Assembly (NCBI GenBank): GCA_019775845.1
Contig: JADQAV010000031.1
Coordinates: 138 to 64,137 of the forward strand
DNA length: 64,000 nt
Direction of reading: 5' to 3'
Source of the DNA: Myrmaecium sp. VS I D KN 1
Taxonomy: Eukaryota; Ascomycota; Dothideomycetes; Valsariales; Valsariaceae
Shown: positions 55,099 through 64,000 of the stretch, one piece after another
Position numbering within the stretch: the stretch's first letter is position 1
Layout: each line of letters begins with the position of its first letter
The notes under the pieces: generated by a model
What the model saw: only the letters and a program-made list of their open reading frames with translations
Told to the model about the DNA's origin: nothing
The model's database searches: none
Made by a program: the position numbers and the translations under genes

Positions 55099-57895
55099 CT
55101 ATCTCGCCTGCTGCATTTGCTGCTGTGGAAGCTGAGGCCGCATTCCCGGCTGTGACGCAGACGACGACGGCGGATGTGGTGGCTGCTGCGAGGCTTGCGG
55201 CTGCGACAGATGCCCAAACATGCCGCCTCCTCCCTGGCTCAGGTGCCGATGGAACGCGCCAATCTGCTGGAATCCTTTCGCCAGATCCAGACCCTCCTCC
55301 TCCTCATCGTCATCTTCATCGTCCACGGCAGCACCAGCCGTCTTATCGTCCCCTGCCTTCTTTGTCGGTTCTTCTGCAAGAGCAGGTCCAAACTGCTTCT
55401 GCGGATCGCCCGTGCGCCCCTCCGTTTCGGAGGATGTGCTCCTCTCCTTTCTCTTGTTGATCAGCACCGCGCCGCTGCCCAAAGGAGCCGAAAAGATCGG
55501 GCCCTTAGTAACAGACGGTTGCCTCCGGCTGACCGGTCTGCTAATGCTGCGAGTCGGGCTCTGGATCTCCGGACGTTCATCATCTTCGCCTGCTCCACCG
55601 AGCAAGGCAGGCGGGCTGCTGGGCTGAGCGAGGTTGTCATACGGATCGTCATCGCTGTTGCGGCGGCGGCGCTTGACGGTCCCGGTGTTGTAAGCGCCCA
55701 GGAGCTTTTCCGGCGAGAGGTCCAAGTTCTGTCCCATCGCCGGCGTCGAAGGATTGTCCGCAAACTTCCAGAACGGTGCAGGAGAGGAAAACTGGAGGAA
55801 TTGCGAGGGGACTTGAGCGGTTGATGGCGGTGCCAGACGAGGCGCGTGTCGAGCAACGAGTGGGGTGACAAGGGGGTTGCCCATGCTGCCACTCGCGTCT
55901 CGAGGGTCACTGATGCCACTGCTGCTGTAAAGCGGCGGCGGTGATTGCGCAGCGGAGTCGTTCAGTCCTTGACGTTCACGGACGTTGGACTCGCGCTGGA
56001 CCGGGCTGGGCTCTGCGCGAACGAAAGACGGCCCAGACAGGGCGGAGTGTAACGGTTTGAGAGGGGTCTGAGCAATCTCGGTCTTCACATTCTCCGCAAA
56101 GCCGTTGCGGTGGACAGGTTGACGCGGGCCACGGTCAGGCGTGTACGACTCGGTCGCAGTGGGGTATGAAGCCAACGGCGGGGTCGCGGAGCGCGGAGGC
56201 GTCTTGACATGGTTTCCCGATTCATGCTTGACCGAGTAGGTGCTGCGCGAACTGTCCGGGTAACCCATCGCACCCAGTAGACGCTCCGTCGCCTGGCTAG
56301 GCGGATTGCCCGTCGCAGGCGAATTGGGGCCGGACGAGCTCACGCGAAGGCCTTGACGGCCGCGGGGGTTCAGGATGGTCTTCTTCAAAAACTCCTCCCG
56401 CTCGCTTTCAGCGATGCGCCACTTCATGCCCTTACCAGGCTCGTCTGTGCGACGGGCAACCTTCTCGAACGTCTTGCTGAGCGAGAGATTGTGGCGGATT
56501 GAGTTCTGCGATCGAAATTAGCACCGGTGGCCGCGAACGAAAAGATGGCTCCGTGACTCACCTGCCACCCGCCCCCACTGTGTCGGTAAAAAGCGTACCT
56601 CTCCTTGATGAAGTTGTAGATGTTGGCCAGCGTGAGCATTTCCTCGGGGCTGCTCAGGATGGCTTGGCCGATCAGTTGCGCATAACTGTGGGGTGGCTTC
56701 AGGTCCTTGGCCGAGTCCAAGCTGTAGTCAATGTCTTCCGTCGAGTCCATCACGATGCCGCGCGCATACGTCGCCGGTGAACCCTTGGTCTTGAACTGCA
56801 TGTGGCCCTTGCCAGCGAGCGGGGTGCCGGGCTGGTACGCAGCTTGGTTGCCGTGACCGCGCTGCGAGCTCGGCCGTTGGCGGGATACGGATGACGGCGG
56901 GAAGGGATCCATGTGCGAAGACGGCGGTGCGGGAGAAGGCTGGCGCGGGTTATACTTCCCGTTCTCGCCATTCTCCGACTCGTCATCCTCCTCCCGGTCG
57001 GGGTACGTCTGACGGATGATGTACGGATGGTATTGCGGCTGCACATCAGGTGTAATGAACAGCATCTGCGTCCCGAGAATGCTGAGGACGACACCGGAGT
57101 GGAGAGCGGCCACCTCGCCGCGCTGGAGCATCCTCCGGTCAAGCTTGACGCCATTCCTTCCGTTGACCGTCAAATACCAGCCGCTCATTTCCGGCCGATA
57201 ATCGATCACCGCGTGGACTCGGGAGACGGCGCGATCCGGTCCCAGGTCAATCTGGACCTCGAATTGAGAAGTCGTGCTGGCTTCACTCGGCGCCTCGACG
57301 CCGTTGGTGCTCGTTTCTTGGGATTCGTCGGCCTTGACACCACTGGTGGTGTGCTCGGATCGCCCAATGACCACCTTGGATTGCCGCATAAAGTACGTCC
57401 AGTCTCTTCCGCATATCTTGCCATACGCTGGCCGGTTATGGTCGCCTTGGAGGTCGTTGTTGTAGAGCGCCGCAGCCCGGACGACGTAACTGGCCACCTT
57501 CAGATTGCGCACCACATCCGTCTGGAGCTCCTCGGTGGTGGGCTCCTCATCATGCGTCTCGGAGTCGGGAGTCTGGGCGGAAGCGGTACGTTCACGAGTC
57601 ACAGCCGCCGGCTCCGCGGTGGTCGTCGCCGTTGACACACTAGCGGCGCCGTTCTGCGCGGGTTGGCCATTCGAGGTGACCTGGTAGGAGATATATCAGT
57701 CAACGCTGCTCTCTTTTGTATCCACAAAAAACCGGATGCGACCACGGCCACGACCACACACACACACACACACACCTTTCTTCTCTTTCTTGAGGGGGTA
57801 GGAATAGCTTCGGGCGTGTCGGCATCGGACAGCACATGGCCCTCGCCCTCCTTGCGCGAGCGCAAGGCGCCTCTTCTATTCGATCCCGGCGCCAT
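55099..57895 (-). CDS. FHA-forkhead transcription factor (FKH1/2-like)
   Basis: Nuclear regulator of the forkhead family, whose yeast members drive G2/M gene clusters and replication timing. Three exons, 57895-57776, 57680-56562 and 56505-55099, give 881 aa. The N-terminal part has an FHA domain at roughly 95-215 (VVIGRSEH, RAVSRVHAVIDYRPEMSGWYLTVNGRNGVKLD, LHSGVVLSILGTQMLF), which binds phosphothreonine. The forkhead DNA-binding domain starts near 364 (DLKPPHSYAQLIGQAILSS) and crosses the second intron: GGGWQ joins NSIRHNLSLSKTFEKV, the recognition helix. The domain continues through KWRIAESEREEF. The remaining 450 residues are disordered, with many SP/TP sites, and end Gln-rich (QLPQQQMQQAR). 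The first exon ends at a GT microsatellite. FHA plus forkhead in one protein is the FKH1/FKH2/Fkh2-Sep1 architecture; I cannot tell which paralogue. Confidence 0.93.
57755..57775. repeat. (GT/CA)n microsatellite at the forkhead 5' splice site
   Basis: About nine to ten CA units on the plus strand. On the gene strand this is AAG followed at once by GTGTGTGTGTGT, so the donor of intron 1 is the first GT of the repeat. Confidence 0.8.
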
Positions 57896-58571
57896 CGACT
57901 CGAAGCGTGTACCCTACAGCGGTGAAGAAAAAGCCGATCTGCATGCGAGCGATTGTCAGCGACACGACGGATTGCCTCGGAAGCGACGAGAAAGCACGTG
58001 CTATTTCGTCTCTCAGCGGAACGCCATGAGCGTCACAGGGTGAAGGGGAAAATAGAAAACAATCAAAGTCGATCAAGGTGACATTGAGCAGTGGTGCATG
58101 GGGAGTGGTGGTATTTGGAGGGAAAGAGACTTTCTTTCTGTTGGCGGAGGCCCGGGTTGGGGCGGTGCGCCACCAGAAGCGATGACGAGGGACGGCGTAC
58201 CAGGTTGTTTGTTGGACCGGACAAATGAGGGAGCGGATCGCTTATTCCGGCATGCGACGGGGAGGCAAGCAGCGGAGAGCGGAAGGACGGATCGAGTGGA
58301 CGTGAGGGATCGGGAGATGCAGCGGACGGACCGTTGTTGTCGCGGTGGCAGTTGGGATAGATGGAGATGAGAGGTGGTAGTGGTGATGGTGGAGTGGTAG
58401 AGTGGTAGTGGTAGTCGTGGTCGTGGTCGTGGTGGTTGGTAATGCTCAGGAAGGAGGACTCGACCGGAACGGACGTGTGTGCGTGTGTGTGTGTATAACA
58501 GTAGTTACGACGTGTGTGTGGAGCCGTATGGTGCGTGTGTGGGTGTGTGTTTATCGGGGGAGGCAGGCGCA

Positions 58572-58608
58572 AGGTTGGTTGGTTGGTTGGTTGGTTGGTT
58601 GGCTGGTT
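58572..58608. repeat. (GGTT)n microsatellite
   Basis: About eight GGTT units with one GGCT variant, in the presumed leader of the forkhead gene. It encodes an apparent NQPTNQPT repeat in a shadow frame that I do not believe is translated. Confidence 0.8.
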
Positions 58609-59354
58609 AGAGGAAGAAGGCAGGAAGGAAGGAAAAGAAGGGAAAGAAGAAGGTCCAGGCTTTGTTGGTTGGTTGTAAACTTGTGGGTGACCGAGAGCAA
58701 AGAAGTTGAACCGCCCACCTGCACCTGCGCAGACAATCGCGCGTTGTTTTTGACGCGACCCGCCGGGGCCACCGACCGCCGTCCGGCCACGAGTGCAGGT
58801 GCTCGAGGTCGCTCGCTCGGTCCGGTTCTTGGCGACCGATCTGGCCAATCAACCAACCACCTCACTTCACCTTCGAGTCGCTCCCGTTTGTTTGGCGGGG
58901 ACGGTTATCGGTGCGGTTGCGCTTATATATCGTTTGCACGTAGTCGTCATACAACAAGGGTACTGTAGTTAGTAGGAGGCCTGACCGGTGGAAGAAGGCG
59001 AGGCGAGTCCTTTATAAAGTCTGCGAGTCGAACCTAGTACCCTAAATCCTCCATCCCGTGGAGGAAAAAAGGAAGGAGAGGTTGATCAGATAACGCATCG
59101 CATCGTGCCTGCAAGATGCGGACAATAATGCCTTCTACTCTACGATACCTTAAGGTATACAGTATACTTGAAGTAGCTCAAAGTAAACACTATTCCCCCC
59201 TCAACAAACAAATAAGTTTGAAGTTCACAGTAAACAACAGTAAACAGTACTACTCCGTACTGCTGAATGAACACCCTCTCTCTTCAGGCACCGCAGATCT
59301 CCGGCAAACCAAAGGTATAGACGCATGGCACGGATAGATAGATGGCTGGGAGGA

Positions 59355-59405
59355 NNNNNNNNNNNNNNNNNNNNNNNNNNNNNNNNNNNNNNNNNNNNNN
59401 NNNNN
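59355..59405. other. Assembly gap (51 N)
   Basis: Run of undetermined bases, followed after a few bases by a C homopolymer of about 17. The gap size is probably arbitrary, and sequence on its two sides may not be contiguous. Confidence 0.99.
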
Positions 59406-60389
59406 CCCCACTTCCCCCCCCCCCCCCCCCACTCCTCCGCTAAAAGCCGGGAGCAAACGAAACGAACGAACGGACGGAGGAGAGAACGAACGAGAGAGAA
59501 AGAAAAGAAACGCTCCCAGCCACCACCACTACCACCTCTAGTCCTTTTGCTTTTTACATACTAACGGGAGGCTTCTGTAAATCCCTCCACGGGGATCCAA
59601 GCATTGCGCATCGAAAGCTATTCCGAAGCTGCCATGCCCATCTATCAGCAGAAAGAAACGTTAAACAAATCCCAGCAAAACACAACATACCACAACACCC
59701 AAAGCACTAAAGAAAGGACAATCCTACATTTCCCCTTCATACCCCCATCCAACATCATATCACGCAAGCAACTTACATACAGCAACCTGCGCTCCTCCCT
59801 TTCGATTGATTCCGCATACCGAATAAAGAAAGTAAAATGCAAATACCGTATCCGTACGCTACGGCGTCTGCCTGAGGCGTATGCAGTACTAGCTGTACAT
59901 CATCCAGTCGAGAAGGTACGGACAGCATGGTGTAGAGTGAAGTCAAGGTGAGGATCAGAGTAACCAACTAGGTAAGGTAACATATGAGGTTGTCAGAGTC
60001 ATTTCAAACAATCCTCCAGAGCAGTCCGTCAATTCCTCTTTCTGTCTGTCTGCCATATCATCTCAAATCATAAAACCATCATCGTACCTCCATGAAAAAA
60101 AAAAAGAAAAGAAAAGAATACTATCCGCCGTCCCCCAGCTTTTCTTTTCTTTCTCCGTCATATCTTCTTTCCTCTTGTCTTCTCTTTCTCTTTCGCTCTC
60201 TCTATCCAACTCAACTCACGTCATGAATCATGCCATGAGACAAACGGTCGTCATCCAACGCACCAAAGGGGGGGAAATAAAACAATAAGGGATAGTAATA
60301 GGAAGAGAGAGGGAGGGAAAAAGAAAAAAAAAAGAAACAGTCAACCAACCTTTCCCCAACTCCTCACCCACCTCAACTCACCGCGATCT

Positions 60390-63292
60390 TCACAAATCCA
60401 ACGCCCCCTCCAGCACCAAATTCCGCGAGCTACTCCCGACAAAAACCCTCTTCGGATAACTCGACACCACCCAATTCTGCGCCCCGACATCCCAATTGCT
60501 CAGATCCCGGCGCGTCAGATCCACCGTCAGCGTCGCCTGCTCCCCGGGCGCGATGCTCAACCGTTCGAACCCGCGCAGCACGACCTTGGGATCCCGCGGC
60601 CCGCCCAAGCTGACGTACACCTGCCCGACCTCCTCGCCCGCCACCTCGCCCGTGTTCACGATCGTCGCGCTCACGGTGAAGAGGACGTCGTACAGCGCCG
60701 GGTTGCCGCCCGGCGCTCCCCCGGCCGGGTGCTTCGGCTGCGCCGTCCCGTTCAGGGCGCCCGCGGGCACGAAGTCGTCCGCGCTCGCGCCGTAGTCCGG
60801 ATCCCCGGACGCTGCCGCCAGGTCCGTCGTCCCGTTCAGGTACGGGTAGAGGTAGTTGCCGACCTGGTGGAAGCCGGGCGGGAAGAGGTAGTCGGACGCG
60901 TTGCGGGAGGTGGCGTTGGTCGCCAGCGTCGGCGCCGCCGCCGTCTGGCCCGTCGTCGGCACGTACGCGCCCACGTCGTGCTTGGTGATGGTCAGGTTCG
61001 AGTAGGCGAAGGTCGTGTACGACAGCCCGAATCCGAACTCGTACACCGGCGTGATGTTCTTCTGGTCGAAGGCGCGGTAGTCGATGAACACGCCCTCCTC
61101 GAAGTTGTCCTGCGGCGCCAGGTTGCCGTTGTTGGGCGTGTACAGCACGTCCGTGCCGTAATCCGCACGCGCCCGGCCGAGCGTGAAGGGCAGCTTGGCG
61201 GCCGGGTTGACGCGGCCGTAGAGCACGTCCGCGATGGCGTTGCCGGACTGCTCGCCGGGCAAGCCGGCCCACAGGATGGCCGTCACGTTGGGGTGCTCGT
61301 TCCAGTCGCCGATGGTGACGGGGCCGACGGAGTGGATGACCACGATGGTGTTGTTGTTCACGGCCGAGACGTTCTGGATCAACGTCTCCCCGTTTCTCCA
61401 GAGCGTGAGGTTATTGCGGTCGCCGTAGTTGCCGTCCACTACGATATAGCCCTCGCCGCTGTCGGCGTTGACGAAGACGATGGCGACGCTGGCCTGGCTG
61501 GCGAGCGCTTCGATCTGATCGTAGGCCCAGTTGTCGGTCACGGACTGGATCACGCCGTAATTCTGCAAGACCTCGTTCTGGATGGCCGTCAGGGGGGAGA
61601 CCAGGTACGGGAACTCGGCAGTGCCGGAACCCCAGCCCAACGCGAGTGTGCCATTGTCGCAGCCCCGGTCCGAGCACCCGTTCGGTCCATAGACATTGGT
61701 ATCGGCATCCTCGCCAAAGACGGCCGTGAATGCCTCCTTCCCGGTCAAGGGCAGGACGTTGTTCTTGTTCTTGAGGAGGATAGTGGACTTCGCAGCTTGC
61801 TCACGAATGCCGGCGCCGTGCTCGCCGCGGACGTCGACGTGCTGGTTGATCAAGCCGTAGTCTTCCTTGGCATAGTAGTGGCGGTAGCCATACGTATCCC
61901 TCGTCCACGAGTTGAAGTTGGTGGGGACGGAGGTGCGATCCCTGCCGACGTAGAAGTAGGCTGCCATGATCCGTGTCGCCATGTCGTCCAAGCGCCATTC
62001 AGGGACGGTCCCGTTCAAGATAGCCACGGTGAGGTTGGCGCCCCAGAAACTCACGCCCGTGTTGAACGCGGTGTCGCCAGGCATGGACATATCCATGCCA
62101 GCCAAAGCGCTGCTCACACCCGAATGGTGCGCACCCCAGTCGCTATCGGATCGTTAGCAGGAAAACACGACAGTTAAGCAAACCGTCGACGTACCTCATC
62201 ACAAAGCCCTGGAAGCCCAGCTCGCCCTTCAAGATATGGTTCAAGAGGTAACTGTTCTGGCAGCTGTACGAGTTGTTGTTCTGGTTGTACGAGCACATAA
62301 TGGAGCCCGTTCCGGCGCGGACTGCGTCCGCAAAAGGCCACAGGTAAAGCTCGTGCAGGGTGGTTTCATCCATGTTTGCACTGAAGGCCTCAGTGATGTC
62401 GAAGCCATAGTCTTGCGACTCGCCCACCTGGCGGAAGTGTTCCTGTTCGTTTCCGATGTAGTGCTTGGTGCATGCGATGACGCCGGCATCCTGGATACCC
62501 CGAACCGTCTCGGCAACGGCAATGCCGGACAGAACCGGATCCGGGCTGAAGCCTAGTGGGAAACAAGTCAGCCTTACGAGCGGGATTGTAAAACGAAGCG
62601 CTTGCGGTCGCCTACCTTCCCAATTTCTGCCGCCTTCGGGAGAGCGCCCCAGCGGGCCGACAACAGGACCCAGCTGGACATCCGCGCCCTTGCCACGGAA
62701 CTCCATGCCCATCTGATAACCCCGCTGGTACCATACATCGCGGTCCCAGGAAGCGGCGACTGTACCTCCAGCACTGAAAGCCGAGTTGTGATCACTGTCG
62801 CGAACACCGAGCGGGCTGTCCTGCATGCAAAGCGAAGGAAAGCCAAGACGAGGAATGGCGCCGACGTTGCCTACACAGGCCTCACTCTCCCAGCCGGTAC
62901 CGGTGGTCAAGTTCACCTTTTCGAGCAGAGTCAATTGCTTGACGAAGGATTGCGCCTTGGCGTAGGCCTGCGCCCAGTCACCAGAGCCGTCCATCCATGG
63001 CGACGGGTAGCGAGGAGGCGAGACCCATTCGGAAGTCGATTGAGGAGCCTGATAGAGCGGTCAGTCCGTTGCGCGACGGCCAAAAGGGGGATCGGAAAAA
63101 GTACGAATAGGTTGAACCATGGCAGCACTTCAAACAGAAACTTGACGAATTTCGGATTCATGACACACTGTTGACCGAAGGAAAAATGATGTTGTGGTAA
63201 ACACTGACCTGGGCAGACGAAGGCGATGATGATTGGGCCTGAACGAGGGAGACCCCGGCCAGGATGCAGGCGGTTGCCTGGGATAACCACAT
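60390..63292 (-). CDS. Secreted GH3 beta-glucosidase (BGL1 type)
   Basis: Extracellular glycoside hydrolase family 3 enzyme that cleaves cellobiose and other beta-glucosides to glucose. Four exons, 63292-63209, 63048-62616, 62552-62195 and 62142-60390, give 875 aa, the usual size. Signal peptide: [20 protein letters not shown]. The mature start has [16 protein letters not shown], then [21 protein letters not shown] and the [33 protein letters not shown] substrate-binding region. The catalytic nucleophile is Asp 293 in SDWGAHHSG; its serine codon is split by intron 3. The acid/base lies in the C-terminal sandwich domain. The fibronectin-III-like domain ([32 protein letters not shown]) closes the protein. 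There are many N-x-S/T sites. The whole set of expected motifs is intact, so it should be active. A 482-codon frame on the opposite strand is a composition shadow. Confidence 0.95.
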
Positions 63293-63986
63293 GTTGTGAT
63301 GCTTTCAAACGAGGTTGCGAATGGGATCGATATTAAGGGAAGGATACGGGAAACACCACGCGCGGATTAATAATTATTGAGAGCAAGTGTGAATGCGCCA
63401 GCCCTTGCGAGGTGTCATGGACGCGTTCAGGTCGGCTCCCGGGTGGACAAAGGACTGCAGCGTACATTCCGAACGAGTGTGTATGAGGCGAAGGGAGGAG
63501 GGATTTATACGAGAAACGCGCTCCCTTGCGGCGCCCAGTGCTCGTCACTGAGCTGAGCTCCGAAAGAGTGATCGTCATGGGCACTGGTGAGGTGATGACC
63601 TCAGAGGGAATAGCAGCAGGCCCGTCGGTCGAGGATCGAGCAAGCGTGTGGCTGCACGCTGGGCAGCGTTGGCCTTGCCCTTGCCCTTGTACGCTTAGGT
63701 CGGGTCCTGTCCATCCGCCGCCCGGAAAATGTGGAGAAGGCGTGGGTGTGTGTGTGGGTGTGGGTGTGAGCGGCGGGAGCTCCCCCAGAAATTGAAAGCC
63801 ATCCCGCCGACCGCCCAGCAACCGCGCCCTCCCGGTCTTTCCTCCCCAGCGATGATCGATCGGTTGACGTGAGTGTGGTTGTAGGGAAACGATCGTAGCT
63901 GGTGTTACCCGCGCTGCCACGTTATAAAGTGACCATCTCAATACAATCCTCACCTTCGTGACTCCGATCATCTTCCATCAATCAGG
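63293..63986. promoter_or_regulatory. Divergent promoter region, GH3 gene and right-edge gene
   Basis: About 0.7 kb. On the minus strand a TATAAATCC element at about 63502-63510 could serve the GH3 gene. On the plus strand TATAAAG at 63923-63929 lies about 60 bp before the ATG at 63987. SYGGRG words, the known CreA/Cre1 carbon-repression site, occur at about 63731 (GTGGAG) and, on the minus strand, near 63780 and 63845 (CTGGGG). Such words are frequent by chance. Confidence 0.45.
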
Positions 63987-64000
63987 ATGGCAGAGCAACA
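63987..64000 (+). CDS. Possible start of a further gene, cut by the window edge
   Basis: An ATG in good context (CAGGATGGCAG) reading MAEQ, preceded by a TATAAAG about 60 bp upstream and a pyrimidine-rich leader. Only four codons are visible, so nothing can be said of the product. Confidence 0.35.

Larger units (their letters stand above)
57896..60389. other. Long intergenic region: forkhead leader, assembly gap, GH3 3' flank
   Basis: 2.5 kb without a called gene. 57.9-58.9 kb is the likely long leader and promoter of the forkhead gene, with GTGGTC and GTGT repeats (58400-58550) and a GGTT repeat (58572-58604). 59355-59405 is a run of N, followed by a poly-C run. 59.4-60.39 kb is pyrimidine-rich low-complexity DNA and the 3' flank of the GH3 gene. 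Confidence 0.55.

Noticed and set aside
58063-58848. 261-codon minus-strand frame with NQPT and HT repeats
   Set aside because: Low-complexity translation of GGTT, GTGT and GTGGTC repeats in the forkhead leader; no domain.
59020-59045. tRNA B-box-like GGTTCGACTC on the minus strand, and GGTTCGATCC near 36072
   Set aside because: The flanks do not form a T-stem, acceptor stem or A box in either place.
60729-62177. 482-codon plus-strand frame antisense to the beta-glucosidase
   Set aside because: Val/Arg/Gly-rich shadow of a well-identified GH3 gene.

Overview
This is nuclear DNA of a filamentous ascomycete (Pezizomycotina). The genes are intron-poor, with introns of mostly 50-90 nt that carry GTANGT-type donors, CTAAC-like branch points and YAG acceptors. 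Codons are GC-rich, and gene families include LMBR1-like, Zn2Cys6 and Pam18/RLP24-type proteins. In the middle sits a 4.4 kb AT-rich block with almost no CpA or TpG dinucleotides, the mark of repeat-induced point mutation (RIP). I cannot name the genus.

Layout. 0.4-35.2 kb is a normal gene-dense block: a large uncharacterised protein; CLU1 (minus); a mitochondrial P-loop ATPase; the nucleotide-sugar transporter HUT1; the DEAD-box helicase DBP8; an unknown small protein (minus); an LMBR1-family membrane protein (minus); a dithiol glutaredoxin; PAM18/TIM14 (minus) divergent from the ribosome-assembly factor RLP24; a 1,012-aa Zn2Cys6 regulator in seven exons (minus); an alpha/beta hydrolase; and EFR3. 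Most exon joins were worked out from splice sites and checked by reading-frame arithmetic.

35.2-46.8 kb is a gene-poor compartment. It holds a short AT-rich scar (about 35.69-35.98 kb), unassigned open frames with no recognisable product (36.0-38.1 kb) and many simple repeats. Its centre is a complete-looking but heavily RIP-mutated terminal-inverted-repeat transposon at 39,551-44,018. The element has TIRs of about 112-114 bp, a 7-8 bp target duplication (TCCACAA), a 70-bp tandem array and a 24-bp, probably coding, tandem array. The TIRs themselves keep many CpA/TpG sites while the interior has lost nearly all of them.

46.8-64 kb returns to ordinary genes: a GPI-anchored alanine/valine/serine-rich wall protein; an unknown coiled-coil protein (minus) divergent from an SF3B5-type splicing-factor gene whose frame continues into a long tail; a YAR1-like ankyrin protein (minus); RNA polymerase III subunit RPC11 with a 10-nt first exon; an FHA-forkhead regulator (minus) whose first donor site lies in a GT microsatellite; a 51-N assembly gap; a secreted GH3 beta-glucosidase (minus, four exons); and the first codons of a possible further gene at the right edge. 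The genes are mostly independent housekeeping functions (translation and ribosome assembly, mitochondria, the secretory pathway) rather than one pathway, and I see no secondary-metabolite cluster.
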